Shown here: piece by piece, positions 7,979 through 17,379 of the stretch
Position numbering within the stretch: the stretch's first letter is position 1
Layout: every line of letters begins with the position of its first letter
The notes under the pieces: model-generated
What the model was told of the DNA's origin: nothing
Database searches by the model: none
The model's input: the letters and a program-made list of their open reading frames with translations, nothing else
Translations under genes and position numbers: made by a program
Source of the DNA: Acidobacteriota bacterium
GTDB lineage: Bacteria; Acidobacteriota; Terriglobia; UBA7540
Direction: 5' to 3'
Assembly (NCBI GenBank): GCA_021838785.1
Contig: JAKCCV010000022.1
Location: 1 to 60,052 of the forward strand
Length of the DNA stretch: 60,052 bases

Positions 7979-8283
7979 GACGGAACTCCTTCCATGCGAT
8001 GCTTGCAATTTAGCAGACCCGCCCAACCTCTGCAAGACAACTTGGCAAAGAGGCGTGCTGTCTTGCGCGGTTGCCGAATCAGCCCTGACAGGCGCGCGCT
8101 CTGGCAGCGAGCGCGGGATTGAACCGCCTCGCGCCGCATGGCGCGGCCGGGCGCAAGCCGGAGAGCATGGAAGTTGGGAAGAAGTGATAAAGTGAACTCG
8201 ATGCCGGTGGGCTGTGGGCGCTCAACCCTCCGCCAACGCGAAAGAGGGTTCCGGCCAATTCTGATGAGGGAGGAGACTCTTCA
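7979..8283. other. Divergent promoter region between Trm112 and the GH16 gene
   Basis: About 300 bases between divergent genes with no supported ORF. It should carry both promoters, but no strong -35/-10 pair stands out. GGGAGGAG precedes the GH16 start. Confidence 0.4.
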
Positions 8284-9150
8284 ATGATGACCCGTCGCGA
8301 GGCGATGAAGCGTGTGATGGCGATGGCCGCTGCCGCCGGGGCGCGGAGCGGATGGGCGGAAGCGGAGGCCAAAGCCTATGCGGTGCCGAAAGGTTACCGT
8401 TTGGTTTGGCACGATGAGTTCAACGTGGCGGGGGCGCCCAATCCCAAGAACTGGACCTACGAGCACGGCTTCGTGCGAAACGAGGAGTTGCAGTGGTATC
8501 AGCCGCAAAATGCGTTCTGTTCGGGTGGAAAGTTGGTCATCGAAGCTCGGCGGCAGACGGTGCCCAATCCCCATTACCGCCCGGGCAGCAAGGATTGGCG
8601 CTTCAGCCGCCGGGTTGCGCGCTACACTTCAGCCAGCCTCACGACGCGCGGTCTGCACGATTGGCAATACGGTTATTTTGTGATGCGCGGTCGGATTGAC
8701 ACGCGGCCGGGCATCTGGCCCGCGTGGTGGACGCTCGGCATTTCAAAGCCGTGGCCCGCGTGCGGGGAAATTGACATCATGGAATATTACCAGGGCCACG
8801 TGAACGCCAACGTCGCCTGGCAGAAAGCCGACGGTAGGGCGGATTGGGTGACCACGTTTAAGCCCATCGTGGAATTTCACAATCCGAACTGGTCGAACGA
8901 GTTTCACCTCTGGGCCATGCACTGGACGCCGGCCTATATCCATCTGTATCTCGATGGAGCGCTGATGACGTCGGTGGAGCTCTCCCGCACGCACGATCCC
9001 CGCTATCACGGCTTCAATCCATTTCATCAGCCGGCCTTCATGATCTTGAATGAGGCGATCGGCGGGCAGGCCGGAGGCAATCCCGAGGCCACGAAGTTCC
9101 CTTCCCGCTTTGAGGTGGACTACGTGCGCGTGTATCAGCGACGCTCGTAG
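8284..9150 (+). CDS. Secreted glycoside hydrolase family 16 (beta-glucanase/laminarinase-like)
   Basis: GH16 enzymes cleave beta-1,3/1,4-glucans or related galactans by a retaining mechanism. The 288-residue product has a Tat-like N-terminus (TRREAMKRVMAMAAAAGARSGWAEA). The catalytic signature GEIDIMEYYQG places the nucleophile at E162, the helper at D164 and the acid/base at E167. Other family blocks are LVWHDEFN, ASLTTRGLHDWQYGYFVMRGR and PGIWPAWWTLG. The C-terminal strand FEVDYVRVYQRR closes the sandwich. Start ATG-ATG at 8284/8287 follows GGGAGGAG. Preferred substrate is not determinable. Confidence 0.93.
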   Translation: MMTRREAMKRVMAMAAAAGARSGWAEAEAKAYAVPKGYRLVWHDEFNVAGAPNPKNWTYEHGFVRNEELQWYQPQNAFCSGGKLVIEARRQTVPNPHYRPGSKDWRFSRRVARYTSASLTTRGLHDWQYGYFVMRGRIDTRPGIWPAWWTLGISKPWPACGEIDIMEYYQGHVNANVAWQKADGRADWVTTFKPIVEFHNPNWSNEFHLWAMHWTPAYIHLYLDGALMTSVELSRTHDPRYHGFNPFHQPAFMILNEAIGGQAGGNPEATKFPSRFEVDYVRVYQRRS

Positions 9151-9447
9151 GCGCCCGACACCGCCGAGACGGCCTTGAGCACCTCCAGAAGCCGGCCGGC
9201 GCAGCCAGCCTGACGCCGGCAATGGCGGCTGGCGTTACCATCTCTCACCGACTTGGGGCGTGAAAAAGAGACTGCCCCGCTCACCCGAAGGATCCAAGGC
9301 AAGAAGACCAGCTTTTCGCAGTCACGCGACCACCATGGGGAGGAAGCGAACTTTGGTTCGCCGCAGGCGGCGAAGGTGGCGGCGTGCGCGGCGCGGGGCG
9401 AGAAGCGTAAAATAGAGCGGAGACGCAATTTCCGGTTGCGGAGAAGG
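9151..9447. other. Intergenic region upstream of the Kdp sensor kinase
   Basis: The kinase frame is open back to 9253, but that extension is low-complexity basic sequence and is not counted as coding. A short inverted repeat (GCCAGC...GCTGGC) occurs near 9210-9233. No convincing promoter is found. Confidence 0.35.
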
Positions 9448-10905
9448 ATGGGCAAGGTGCGGGCTGGGATAGAGCGGACGCGGCGCGGGGCGAGCGGGCT
9501 CATCGTCATCGCGGTGATGACGCTGTTTTATTCGCGGGTGCTTCACGTGAACGCGACGACGGTGGCGCTCAGTTACTTGCTGGTGGTGCTGGGGGTGGCG
9601 ACGGCTTGGGGATTGTGGGAGGCGGTCGCGGCCTCGATTTTCGGGATGCTATGCTTCAACTACCTTTTCTTGCCGCCGGTGGGCACGCTGACGATCGGCG
9701 ATCCGCAGAATTGGGTGGCGCTGTTTGCTTTTCTGGCGACCTCGGTAACCGCCAGCCAGCTTTCTTCGCGGGCCAAACGAAGAACGGAGGAGGCGGTGTT
9801 CCGGCAGCATGAGTTGGAGCGGCTCTATGCGCTGAGTCGCCACTTGCTGCTGGTGGAGAGCCCGGAAGAATTGGCCAAACAGATGGCGCATCACATTGCG
9901 CAGGTGTTTCATCTGCGGGGCGTGGCGTTTTTTGACCGGGCCAGCGGACGCGTTTACCGCGCCGGGCCGGAAGACATTCCGGGCGATGAAGCGAAACTAA
10001 AAGATGCGGCGGTGCAGGGGACGGTCGTGCACGATGCGGCATCTATGACCACCATCCTGCCGCTTCGCTTGGGAGGCGAGCCTTTCGGGAGCTTGGCGGT
10101 GAAGGGGGCGGGGGTCTCTGAAACGGCGTTGCACTCGATGGCGAACTTGGCGGCCATCACGCTGGAGCGGGCGCGGGCCCAGGAAGCTACCAGCCACGCG
10201 GAAGCGGTGCGCGAGAGCGAGGAGTTGAAGTCCACGCTGCTCGACGCCATGGCGCACGAATTCAAAACGCCGCTCACCCCCATCAAAGCGGCGGTCACGG
10301 CACTGTTAGCGGATGCGCGCTGGCCAGCGGCGCAGCGGGACCTGTTGGAGATTGTCAACGAGGAAACCGACCGGCTGAGTTCCATGCTGACGGAAGCCAT
10401 TCGCATGGCGCGACTGGAGGCCGGAAAGATTCGCTTAAAGACGACGGCTGTTCCGATGGCGCGGCTGCTGCAGCCCGGCTTCGAGCGATTGAAGAAGGCG
10501 GCGGACGACCGAACGGTCAAGGTGGACGTGCCGGGCGATCTGCCGCTCGTGCAAGCCGACCCGGAATTGGTGGACATGGTGTTCTGGCAGTTGCTGAGCA
10601 ATTCGCTTCGCTACACGCCGCCGGGCTCGCCGCTGGCGGTTCGGGCCTACGCCGTGAACGGCTCGGTGGCCGTGCGCGTGGCGGATCGCGGGCCGGGAGT
10701 GCCGGCCGAAGAACAAGAGCGCATCTTTGAGAAATTCTACCGCAGCAAGACGCACCGCGAGCTGATTCCGGGCACCGGCATGGGCTTGGCCATCGCGCGG
10801 GAGATTATTCGGGCGCATGGCGGAACGTTGTGGGTGGAAAGCCGGCCCGGAGCGGGCGCAGCGTTTATTTTTACGCTTCCGGTGGCCGAAGGAAGCAGGC
10901 CATGA
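9448..10905 (+). CDS. kdpD: KdpD-like sensor histidine kinase without the N-terminal KdpD/Usp domains
   Basis: The product (485 residues from the ATG at 9448) senses potassium/turgor state and phosphorylates KdpE. It starts with a DUF4118-type bundle of hydrophobic helices (about residues 10-100), then a GAF-like domain, a HisKA H-box MAHEFKTPLTPIK with H270, and HATPase N, G1 and G2 boxes (QLLSNSLRYTPPGSP, VADRGPGVP, GTGMGLAI). The long N-terminal KdpD domain and Usp domain of E. coli KdpD are missing. A GTG at 9457, nine bases after GAGAAGG, is an equally good start. It overlaps kdpE by ATGA. Confidence 0.88.
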   Translation: MGKVRAGIERTRRGASGLIVIAVMTLFYSRVLHVNATTVALSYLLVVLGVATAWGLWEAVAASIFGMLCFNYLFLPPVGTLTIGDPQNWVALFAFLATSVTASQLSSRAKRRTEEAVFRQHELERLYALSRHLLLVESPEELAKQMAHHIAQVFHLRGVAFFDRASGRVYRAGPEDIPGDEAKLKDAAVQGTVVHDAASMTTILPLRLGGEPFGSLAVKGAGVSETALHSMANLAAITLERARAQEATSHAEAVRESEELKSTLLDAMAHEFKTPLTPIKAAVTALLADARWPAAQRDLLEIVNEETDRLSSMLTEAIRMARLEAGKIRLKTTAVPMARLLQPGFERLKKAADDRTVKVDVPGDLPLVQADPELVDMVFWQLLSNSLRYTPPGSPLAVRAYAVNGSVAVRVADRGPGVPAEEQERIFEKFYRSKTHRELIPGTGMGLAIAREIIRAHGGTLWVESRPGAGAAFIFTLPVAEGSRP

Positions 10906-11612
10906 GCAACGCCAAGATTTTGGTGGTGGATGACGACCCGCAAATTCGGCGGGTGATGCGCATGACCTTGGTGGCGCAAGGTTACGCGGTGCAGGACGCC
11001 CGCAGCGGCGAGGACGCGCTGGCCTTGCTGCGCGGCGAGGCGTTTGACCTGATTCTGCTGGATATCAACATGCCGGGGATGGGCGGCCTTGAGACTTGCC
11101 GACTGATTCGCGCGGCCAGCCAAATTCCGATTCTGGTCCTGACCGTGCGCAATGCCGAAAAGGACAAAGTGGAGGCGCTCGATGCCGGCGCCGACGATTA
11201 CGTGACCAAACCGTTCGGAACGCCGGAGCTGATGGCTCGCCTCCGCGCAGCCTTGCGGCGCGCGCCCATCCCCGCCGACGGCCTGCCGCAACGGCTGAGG
11301 CTGGGCGAGGTGGAAATTGACTTTTTGAGCCGCCGCGTGCGGGAAGGCGAGCGGGATTGCCCGCTGACGCCCAAGGAAGTGGACTTGCTCCGGTGCCTGG
11401 CCGCCCACGCCAACGCTCCGGTCTCCCACACCAAACTCCTGCAAACCATTTGGGGGCCCGATTACGGCAACGAAGTCGAATACCTGCGGGTGTTCGTCAA
11501 TCGCCTGCGGAGAAAAATCGAACCCGATCCCTCCGCGCCACGTTACCTGCTGACCGTGCCGCGCGTCGGATACCAACTTGAAACCCCACCCAAAGAAATA
11601 AAAAAATCTTGA
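10902..11612 (+). CDS. kdpE: OmpR-family response regulator KdpE
   Basis: A 236-residue response regulator: receiver domain with acidic pocket DDD at 10-12, phosphoacceptor D54 in LLDINMPG, and the conserved Lys in DDYVTKPFG; then a winged-helix DNA-binding domain (LTPKEVDLLRCLAAHANAPVSHTKLLQTIWGPDYGNE...LRVFVNRLRRKIE). The WGPDYGNE...YLRVFVNRLRRKIEPDP pattern is characteristic of KdpE. Its ATG overlaps the kinase stop by four bases. It is expected to activate the downstream kdp genes, and a candidate tandem binding site follows at 11621. Confidence 0.93.
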   Translation: MSNAKILVVDDDPQIRRVMRMTLVAQGYAVQDARSGEDALALLRGEAFDLILLDINMPGMGGLETCRLIRAASQIPILVLTVRNAEKDKVEALDAGADDYVTKPFGTPELMARLRAALRRAPIPADGLPQRLRLGEVEIDFLSRRVREGERDCPLTPKEVDLLRCLAAHANAPVSHTKLLQTIWGPDYGNEVEYLRVFVNRLRRKIEPDPSAPRYLLTVPRVGYQLETPPKEIKKS

Positions 11613-11620
11613 CGATTTCT

Positions 11621-11639
11621 TTATGCCTTGTTTATGCCC
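11621..11639 (+). promoter_or_regulatory. Candidate KdpE-binding tandem repeat
   Basis: TTTATGCC occurs twice with an 11-base period (11621-11628 and 11632-11639). Tandem half-sites one helical turn apart are the usual target of OmpR-family regulators, and the E. coli kdp operator as I recall it is a similar T-rich tandem (TTTATAC...TTTACAC). It lies just after kdpE and upstream of the structural genes. No clear -10 was assigned. Confidence 0.5.
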
Positions 11640-11922
11640 GCTTCGGTAGAGTCATGTCGAGCGATGGAGATGCGAAACACCATTCGGCACGAAGAGCGAA
11701 GGGCGCGCCGGCGGCAGGGGATGGAAGCCGGGCCAGCCGTGGGGGTCCACGTGTTTTGCCGATGGGAGGCCGCAGGCCGCGGCGGGCTTAGCCGGGTGAG
11801 GACGCTTGCTCCGACATGGCGCGTTGGTGGCCGGCGGCGATGGAGGCCCGCTGCAAAGCACCGCGTGGCCGCGCAGCTCGAACGGCTCCGGGTCATTTTC
11901 GCATCCACAGGGTGAGGCCCCG
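11640..11922. other. Leader region between kdpE and the first small Kdp ORF
   Basis: About 280 GC-rich bases with several frames open but none with a recognisable product or good ribosome site. It probably holds the kdpFABC leader. No terminator-like hairpin followed by T residues is seen. Confidence 0.35.
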
Positions 11923-12006
11923 ATGCTCGATTTCCTTTACATTGTCATTGTCTTCCTGTTTTTCGCGGTGCTTTGGCTATTCACCAAGGCCTGCGACCGA
12001 CTGTAG
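11923..12006 (+). CDS. Small membrane protein (27 aa) in the kdp locus
   Basis: The product MLDFLYIVIVFLFFAVLWLF continues with TKACDRL: one transmembrane helix with a short polar end. GGGTGAGG lies five bases before the ATG. The stop abuts the GTG of the next small gene, and the set leads into kdpF-kdpA-kdpB. It is not KdpF, which is present at 12247. I have an impression of similar ACDRL-ending small proteins near other kdp operons, but this is memory, not a search. It could be an accessory subunit or regulator of KdpFABC. Confidence 0.65.
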   Translation: MLDFLYIVIVFLFFAVLWLFTKACDRL

Positions 12007-12243
12007 GTGGACGTGAATCCTCTCTCGGCTTTTGGCTTGTTTGCGGTCGCCGCGATGCTGCTTTGCTACGCGCTGGAACACCGCAGTTCTTGGTTCACGC
12101 TCGGTTTCGCGGTGGCGTGCGTGCTCGGGTCCGTTTACGGCTTTCTTCAGGGAGCTTGGCCGTTCGGGATCGTGGAGGCCGTTTGGGCGCTCGTGGCGGC
12201 GGGTCGCTGGTGGCAGGGGCGACGCACGCCTAAGGGGGTTTGA
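12007..12243 (+). CDS. Small hydrophobic membrane protein in the kdp locus
   Basis: A 78-residue product with about three hydrophobic segments ([50 protein letters not shown]) ending in a basic RRTPKGV tail. It starts at a GTG immediately after the preceding stop, with a second GTG at 12013, and ends three bases before kdpF, so it is part of the same transcription unit. Function unknown; a role in Kdp assembly or regulation is suggested only by position. Confidence 0.7.
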   Translation: MDVNPLSAFGLFAVAAMLLCYALEHRSSWFTLGFAVACVLGSVYGFLQGAWPFGIVEAVWALVAAGRWWQGRRTPKGV

Positions 12244-12246
12244 GCG

Positions 12247-12330
12247 ATGGAATACGTCATTGCCGGCGTGGTTGCCGCGCTGCTGTTCGTCTATCTGGTT
12301 TACGCGCTGTTGCGCCCGGAGCGCTTCTGA
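12247..12330 (+). CDS. kdpF: Potassium-transporting ATPase subunit KdpF
   Basis: The 27-residue product [20 protein letters not shown] followed by LLRPERF is a textbook KdpF: a single helix ending in the LxRPERF signature. KdpF stabilises the KdpFABC complex. It lies three bases after the previous stop and ten bases before kdpA, with GGAGGG in that gap. Confidence 0.93.
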   Translation: MEYVIAGVVAALLFVYLVYALLRPERF

Positions 12331-12340
12331 GGAGGGTGGA

Positions 12341-14155
12341 ATGACCGCGAGCGGCGTCTTTTACGTGGTGATTTATTTTCTGGTCTTGCTGGCGCTCACC
12401 AAGCCGTTGGGCCTTTACATGGCGAACGTGTTTGAGGGGCGTCGCACCTTCCTCACGCCGGTCCTGCGTCCCTTGGAGCGGCTGACTTACCGCGCCTGCG
12501 GCGTGCGGGAAGACGTGGAACAACGCTGGACTCAATACGCCGCTTCGCTCATCGCCTTCAGTCTGGTGGGTTTTCTGTTTGTTTACGCGATGCAGCGGTT
12601 AGAGGGATTTTTGCCGCTCAATCCGATGGGATTTGGCACGGCGCACGCGCCCGCCAACCAGACCGCGATGACGCCCGACTTGGCCTTTAACACCGCGGTC
12701 AGTTTTGTGACCAACACGAATTGGCAGGCCTACGGCGGCGAGACCACGCTGAGCTATTGGGTTCAGATGACGGCCTTGACCGTGCAGAACTTTGTTTCCG
12801 CCGCCGCCGGCATCGCCGTGGCCATCGCGCTGGTTCGCGGTTTCGCCCGCAAGCAAATGCGGAGCATTGGGAATTTTTGGGTGGACCTGACGCGCGGCAC
12901 GCTGTACGTTCTTTTGCCGCTGTCTTTTTTGCTGGCGCTTTTCCTCTGCGCGCGGGGCGTGCCGCAAACGCTGGCGGCTTACGTCAAAGCTCGGACGCTC
13001 GAAGGCCGGGTGCAAACCATCGCGGTCGGTCCCGTCGCTTCCCAGGAGGCTCCCAAGTTGCTGGGGACCAACGGCGGCGGCTTTTTCAATCAAAATTCCG
13101 CGCACCCTTACGAGAACCCGACGCCGCTCACCAACTTTGTGGAAATCCTGGCCATCCTGGCGATTCCGGCCGGTCTCACTTATACCTTCGGCAAGATGGT
13201 GGGCGACACGCGGCAGGGCTGGACGCTGTTCGCCGCGATGTCGGTGTTATTTTTCGTTGGAGTTTTCATCTGCACCCACGCTGAGCAGGCCGGCAATCCG
13301 AATCTCGCCCGCTTGGGGGTTGAGACGCGGGCCACGGCCGGTCAGCCGGGCGGAAACATGGAAGGCAAGGAGCTGCGTTTTGGGATTCCCGGCTCGGCGC
13401 TGTTCACGGTGGCCACCACCGACGCCAGTTGCGGGGCGGTGAACAGTATGCTCGACAGTTACACCCCGCTCGGTGGGCTGATTCCGATGTTCAACCTGCA
13501 AACCGACGAGGTGATTTTCGGCGGTGTCGGCTCGGGGCTTTACGGAATATTGTTGTACGCCATTCTGGGGGTGTTTATTGCAGGGCTGATGGTCGGACGC
13601 ACGCCGGAATACTTGGGCAAGAAGATTGAGCAAAAAGAGGTGAAGATGGCGATGATTGCCGTCATTTCCACCGCCTTTGCCATATTGGTGTTCGCGGCGG
13701 TCACGCTGGACGCGCGTTTTGCCGCGCACGGCTACTGGAATCCGCCCGGGCCGGCCGTCGCCAACGTTCAGAACGGCGGTCCGCACGGGTTTAGCGAAGT
13801 GTTGTACGCCTTTTCGAGTGCTTCCGAGAACAACGGCAGCGCTTTTGCCGGGCTCAACGCCAACACGCCCTGGTACAACCTCACGCTCGGGCTGGCCATG
13901 TTGCTGGGGCGCTTTCTGTTTATGATTCCGGTGCTGGCGATTGCCGGCAGCTTGGCGGCCAAGAAGAAAATTCCGGAGACTAGTGGCACGCTGCCCACCC
14001 ACGGAGCGCTGTTTGCGGGTTTGTTGGTGGGCGTGGTGCTGGTGGTCGGCGCGCTGACCTTCTTTCCGGCGCTTTCGCTCGGCCCCATCGTGGAGTACCT
14101 GCTGATGCTGAAGGGGAAACTCTATTCCTCGCTGATATTGACGGCCTGGAGCTGA
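12341..14155 (+). CDS. kdpA: Potassium-transporting ATPase potassium-binding subunit KdpA
   Basis: KdpA is the channel-like subunit that selects potassium. The 604-residue product begins [20 protein letters not shown] and has the hallmark blocks [18 protein letters not shown] (first selectivity loop), [27 protein letters not shown] (second), [20 protein letters not shown] (third) and [15 protein letters not shown] (fourth). The ATG at 12341 follows GGAGGGT; longer upstream frames run through kdpF and are discounted. It is somewhat longer than E. coli KdpA. Three bases separate it from kdpB. Confidence 0.97.
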   Translation: MTASGVFYVVIYFLVLLALTKPLGLYMANVFEGRRTFLTPVLRPLERLTYRACGVREDVEQRWTQYAASLIAFSLVGFLFVYAMQRLEGFLPLNPMGFGTAHAPANQTAMTPDLAFNTAVSFVTNTNWQAYGGETTLSYWVQMTALTVQNFVSAAAGIAVAIALVRGFARKQMRSIGNFWVDLTRGTLYVLLPLSFLLALFLCARGVPQTLAAYVKARTLEGRVQTIAVGPVASQEAPKLLGTNGGGFFNQNSAHPYENPTPLTNFVEILAILAIPAGLTYTFGKMVGDTRQGWTLFAAMSVLFFVGVFICTHAEQAGNPNLARLGVETRATAGQPGGNMEGKELRFGIPGSALFTVATTDASCGAVNSMLDSYTPLGGLIPMFNLQTDEVIFGGVGSGLYGILLYAILGVFIAGLMVGRTPEYLGKKIEQKEVKMAMIAVISTAFAILVFAAVTLDARFAAHGYWNPPGPAVANVQNGGPHGFSEVLYAFSSASENNGSAFAGLNANTPWYNLTLGLAMLLGRFLFMIPVLAIAGSLAAKKKIPETSGTLPTHGALFAGLLVGVVLVVGALTFFPALSLGPIVEYLLMLKGKLYSSLILTAWS

Positions 14156-14158
14156 CCC

Positions 14159-16267
14159 ATGACGACACCGGTAGCCGCACCGCCCGACGATCTGACGGCG
14201 CTCATCCCGCGCAAGACGCTGCGGGCGCGTCCGCTGTTTGACCGCGAGCTGACGCAGCGCGCCTTGAAACAATCCTTCGTGAAGCTCAATCCGGCCACGC
14301 TCATCAACAATCCGGTGATGTTTGTGGTGGAAGTGGGCGCGGCGCTGATTACGGTGTATCTGGCGCGGGACGCCGTTCGCGGGGCGCCGGGCGTGGGGTT
14401 TGAATTTCAGATTGCGCTCTGGTTGTGGTTTACGGTGCTGTTCGCCAATTTTGCGGAAGCGATGGCGGAGGCGCGCGGCAAAGCGCAAGCCGATACGCTG
14501 CGCAAGACCAAGACGGACACCCTCGCCAAACGAGTGGCCGCCGACGGCACGATGGAGCGAGTGCCAGCCTCGCAGCTTCGAGCCGGGGACGTGGTCCTGG
14601 CGGAAGCGGGCGACACGATTCCCGGCGACGGCGAAGTGATGGAGGGCATTGCCACGGTGGATGAGTCGGTCATCACCGGCGAAAGCGCGCCGGTGATTCG
14701 AGAATCCGGCGGCGACCGCAGCGCCGTCACCGGCGGGACCAAGGTTTTGTCGGATGCCATCAAAATCCGCATCACTTCCAATCCGGGCGAAACCTTCCTC
14801 GACCGCATGATCGCGCTGGTAGAAGGCGCCGAGCGCCAGAAGACGCCGAATGAGATCGCGCTCAACATTCTGATTGCCGGCATGACGTTGATTTTTCTGC
14901 TGGCGGTGGTGACGCTCCAGCCGTTCGCGGTGTTCGCGGTTCATGCGGCGGGAACGGGAGCCGTGCCGAGCGTGGCGGTGCTGGCGGCGCTGCTGGTCTG
15001 CCTGATTCCGACCACCATTGGCGGGCTGCTCTCCGCTATCGGCATTGCCGGCATGGATCGGGTGATGCAGCACAACGTGCTGGCCATGAGCGGCAAGGCC
15101 GTCGAGGCTTCGGGCGACATCAACACCCTGCTCCTCGACAAAACCGGGACCATCACCTTGGGGGACCGTCAGGCGGTGGAATTCATTCCCGTGGAGGGCG
15201 TGGACCCGCGCGAGCTGGCGGACGCGGCGCAACTGGCTAGCCTGGCCGATGAGACGCCGGAAGGCCGCTCGATTGTCGTGTTGGCGAAAGAAAAATTCCA
15301 ACTGCGCGGCCGCGAGGTTTCCGAGCTGGAAGCCAACTTCATTCCCTTTTCCGCCTACACGCGCATGAGCGGCGTGGATCTGCACGAGCGCCGGCTTCGC
15401 AAAGGCGCCACCGACGCCATCCTCAAGTTCGTCAAAGAGCAGGGAGGGAGCATCCCGGCCAGCTTGGAGGAGATCTCGGAGCGCATTGCGCGGTCGGGCG
15501 GCACGCCGCTGGCCGTGGCCGACGGCTCGCGCGCGCTCGGCATCATTCATTTGAAAGACATCGTGAAAGGCGGCATGAAGGAGCGCCTCGCGCAATTGCG
15601 CGCCATGGGCATCCGCTCGGTGATGATTACCGGCGACAATCCGCTGACGGCGGCGGCGATTGCCCAGGAAGCGGGCGTGGACGATTTTCTGGCCCAGGCC
15701 ACGCCCAAAGACAAATTGGAATATATCCGCCGCGAGCAGGCCGAGGGGCGTTTGGTGGCGATGACGGGCGACGGCACGAACGACGCGCCGGCGCTGGCCC
15801 AGGCGGACGTGGGCGTGGCCATGAACACCGGCACCATGGCCGCCAAAGAAGCGGGCAACATGGTGGACCTGGACTCGAATCCCACCAAGCTCATTGAAGT
15901 GGTCGCCATCGGCAAGCAGTTGCTCATCACGCGCGGCGCCTTGACCACCTTCTCCATCATGAACGACGTCTCGAAATACTTTGCCATCATTCCGGCCATG
16001 TTCGCGGCCACCTATCCCGAACTGAGCGCGCTGAACATCATGCGCCTGCACTCGCCCCAGAGCGCCGTGCTGGCGGCGGTGATTTTTAACGCCCTCATCA
16101 TCATCGCCCTGGTGCCGCTGGCGCTGCGAGGCGTCAAATATAAGCCGCAGAGCGCCGCCGGGATGCTGCGCCGCAACCTGTGGATCTACGGATTGGGCGG
16201 ACTCATCGCCCCCTTTCCGTGCATTTGGATGATTGACCGGATTCTGGGCTTGCTGCACCTGGCGTAG
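14159..16267 (+). CDS. kdpB: Potassium-transporting P-type ATPase subunit KdpB
   Basis: The energising P-type ATPase subunit (702 residues). The phosphorylation motif [12 protein letters not shown] has D327; [13 protein letters not shown] is the actuator [19 protein letters not shown] and [22 protein letters not shown] are the hinge motifs. A preceding [24 protein letters not shown] matches the membrane domain. Translation starts at 14159, three bases after kdpA. Normally kdpC follows immediately; here the next co-directional genes are a restriction-modification system and kdpC appears only at 18450. Confidence 0.97.
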   Translation: MTTPVAAPPDDLTALIPRKTLRARPLFDRELTQRALKQSFVKLNPATLINNPVMFVVEVGAALITVYLARDAVRGAPGVGFEFQIALWLWFTVLFANFAEAMAEARGKAQADTLRKTKTDTLAKRVAADGTMERVPASQLRAGDVVLAEAGDTIPGDGEVMEGIATVDESVITGESAPVIRESGGDRSAVTGGTKVLSDAIKIRITSNPGETFLDRMIALVEGAERQKTPNEIALNILIAGMTLIFLLAVVTLQPFAVFAVHAAGTGAVPSVAVLAALLVCLIPTTIGGLLSAIGIAGMDRVMQHNVLAMSGKAVEASGDINTLLLDKTGTITLGDRQAVEFIPVEGVDPRELADAAQLASLADETPEGRSIVVLAKEKFQLRGREVSELEANFIPFSAYTRMSGVDLHERRLRKGATDAILKFVKEQGGSIPASLEEISERIARSGGTPLAVADGSRALGIIHLKDIVKGGMKERLAQLRAMGIRSVMITGDNPLTAAAIAQEAGVDDFLAQATPKDKLEYIRREQAEGRLVAMTGDGTNDAPALAQADVGVAMNTGTMAAKEAGNMVDLDSNPTKLIEVVAIGKQLLITRGALTTFSIMNDVSKYFAIIPAMFAATYPELSALNIMRLHSPQSAVLAAVIFNALIIIALVPLALRGVKYKPQSAAGMLRRNLWIYGLGGLIAPFPCIWMIDRILGLLHLA

Positions 16268-16428
16268 CAGGCAGGAGCGGCAGCGGGGACTTGTTTTCGG
16301 AGGCTGAGGATTTTCGGCGGCTCCCGGCATCGGCTGTCGCGCCAGTTGGCGACCAGCGCCACAGGCGCTGGCGGAGCATCGGCCGCGATCTGTGGTAATA
16401 TCGCCGATAACGTAAACGAGGACCGCGG
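16268..16428. other. kdpB to methyltransferase junction
   Basis: A short hairpin (CCAGCGCC-ACA-GGCGCTGG, 16353-16371) has no T-run, so it is probably not a terminator. A TAATAT at 16396-16401 could be a -10 for the methyltransferase, and CGAGGA lies before its ATG. This is the left junction of the inserted R-M system; no direct repeat matching the right junction was recognised. Confidence 0.4.
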
Positions 16429-17361
16429 ATGGCGCGTTATAGCTTGCACTTAGGCGATTGCGTGGAGTGGATGGAGAGGCGGGAGGAGAATTCCATCCAT
16501 GCGATCGTCACCGACCCGCCGTACGGGCTCAAAGAATACACCCACGAAGAAAAAACCAAGCTGCGGAACGGCCGCGGCGGCGTGTGGCGCATTCCGCCTT
16601 CGTTCGACGGCTGCAAGCGCAGTCCGTTGCCCCGGTTCACGGTCCTGACCGAAGCCGACCGCGCCAAGTTGAAGGATTTCTTCTCCGGATTCGCGCGGGG
16701 AGCCTTTCGCGTCCTGGTTCCCGGGGGACACCTCTTCATCGCTGCGAATCCGCTTCTTTCGCATTGGGTTTATGCGCCGTTCATAGACGCCGGATTCGAA
16801 AAGCGCGGCGAGATTATTCGTCTGGTCAAGACCCTGCGCGGCGGCGACCGTCCCAAAAACGCTCACGGGGAATTTGCCGAGGTCAGCGTGATGCCGCGTT
16901 CCGGGTGGGAGCCGTGGGGCCTTTTCCGCAAGCCGTGCGAGGGGCGGGTGCAAGATAATCTGCGCAAGTGGAAAACCGGCGGTTTGCGGCGCGTTTCGTT
17001 GGAGCAGCCGTTCGAGGACGTTATCCGTTCGGCCCCGACTCGCCCGGAAGAGCGCCGCGTTGCTCCTCATCCCTCGCTGAAGCCGCAGGCGTTCATGCGG
17101 CAAATCGTTCGCGCCGCGCTGCCGCTCGGCGAAGGCGTCGTTCTCGACCCGTTCATGGGCGCGGGCTCGACCATCGGCGCGGCGCTCGCTGTCGGCTATG
17201 ACAGCATCGGCATCGAAAGCGACGCCACCTTCTTCAGAATCGCTGAGCGCGCCATCCCGAAGCTGGCCGCGCTTGGAGCCGTGGCGAAGCCTTCCGGCGG
17301 GGGACGTTCGGAGCGGGTGCAAGGCTTGGCCGCTGGCTTTACGCTGCCGCTTGAGCTTTGA
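16429..17361 (+). CDS. DNA methyltransferase of a type II R-M system (beta-class, likely N6-adenine)
   Basis: The 310-residue enzyme would methylate the recognition site to protect host DNA. The catalytic motif TDPPYG (D29-Y32) comes before the SAM-binding VLDPFMGAGSTIGAAL (D240 onwards), the order seen in beta-class methyltransferases; DPPY suggests adenine-N6 activity. Additional blocks are GGHLFIAANPLLSHWV and HPSLKPQAFMRQIVRAAL. The start ATG at 16429 is preceded by CGAGGA. The restriction partner starts 18 bases after the stop. It is embedded between kdpB and kdpC. Confidence 0.9.
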   Translation: MARYSLHLGDCVEWMERREENSIHAIVTDPPYGLKEYTHEEKTKLRNGRGGVWRIPPSFDGCKRSPLPRFTVLTEADRAKLKDFFSGFARGAFRVLVPGGHLFIAANPLLSHWVYAPFIDAGFEKRGEIIRLVKTLRGGDRPKNAHGEFAEVSVMPRSGWEPWGLFRKPCEGRVQDNLRKWKTGGLRRVSLEQPFEDVIRSAPTRPEERRVAPHPSLKPQAFMRQIVRAALPLGEGVVLDPFMGAGSTIGAALAVGYDSIGIESDATFFRIAERAIPKLAALGAVAKPSGGGRSERVQGLAAGFTLPLEL

Positions 17362-17379
17362 CGCCGTGCGGTCCTCGAG

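Noticed and set aside
13247-16330. 1,027-residue open frame on the minus strand across kdpA and kdpB
   Set aside because: It is antisense to two certain genes, is His/Gln/Arg-rich as expected for shadow frames in GC-rich DNA, and has no recognisable domain.
16353-16371. Hairpin after kdpB as a terminator
   Set aside because: No T-run follows the stem; it is more likely a small palindrome.
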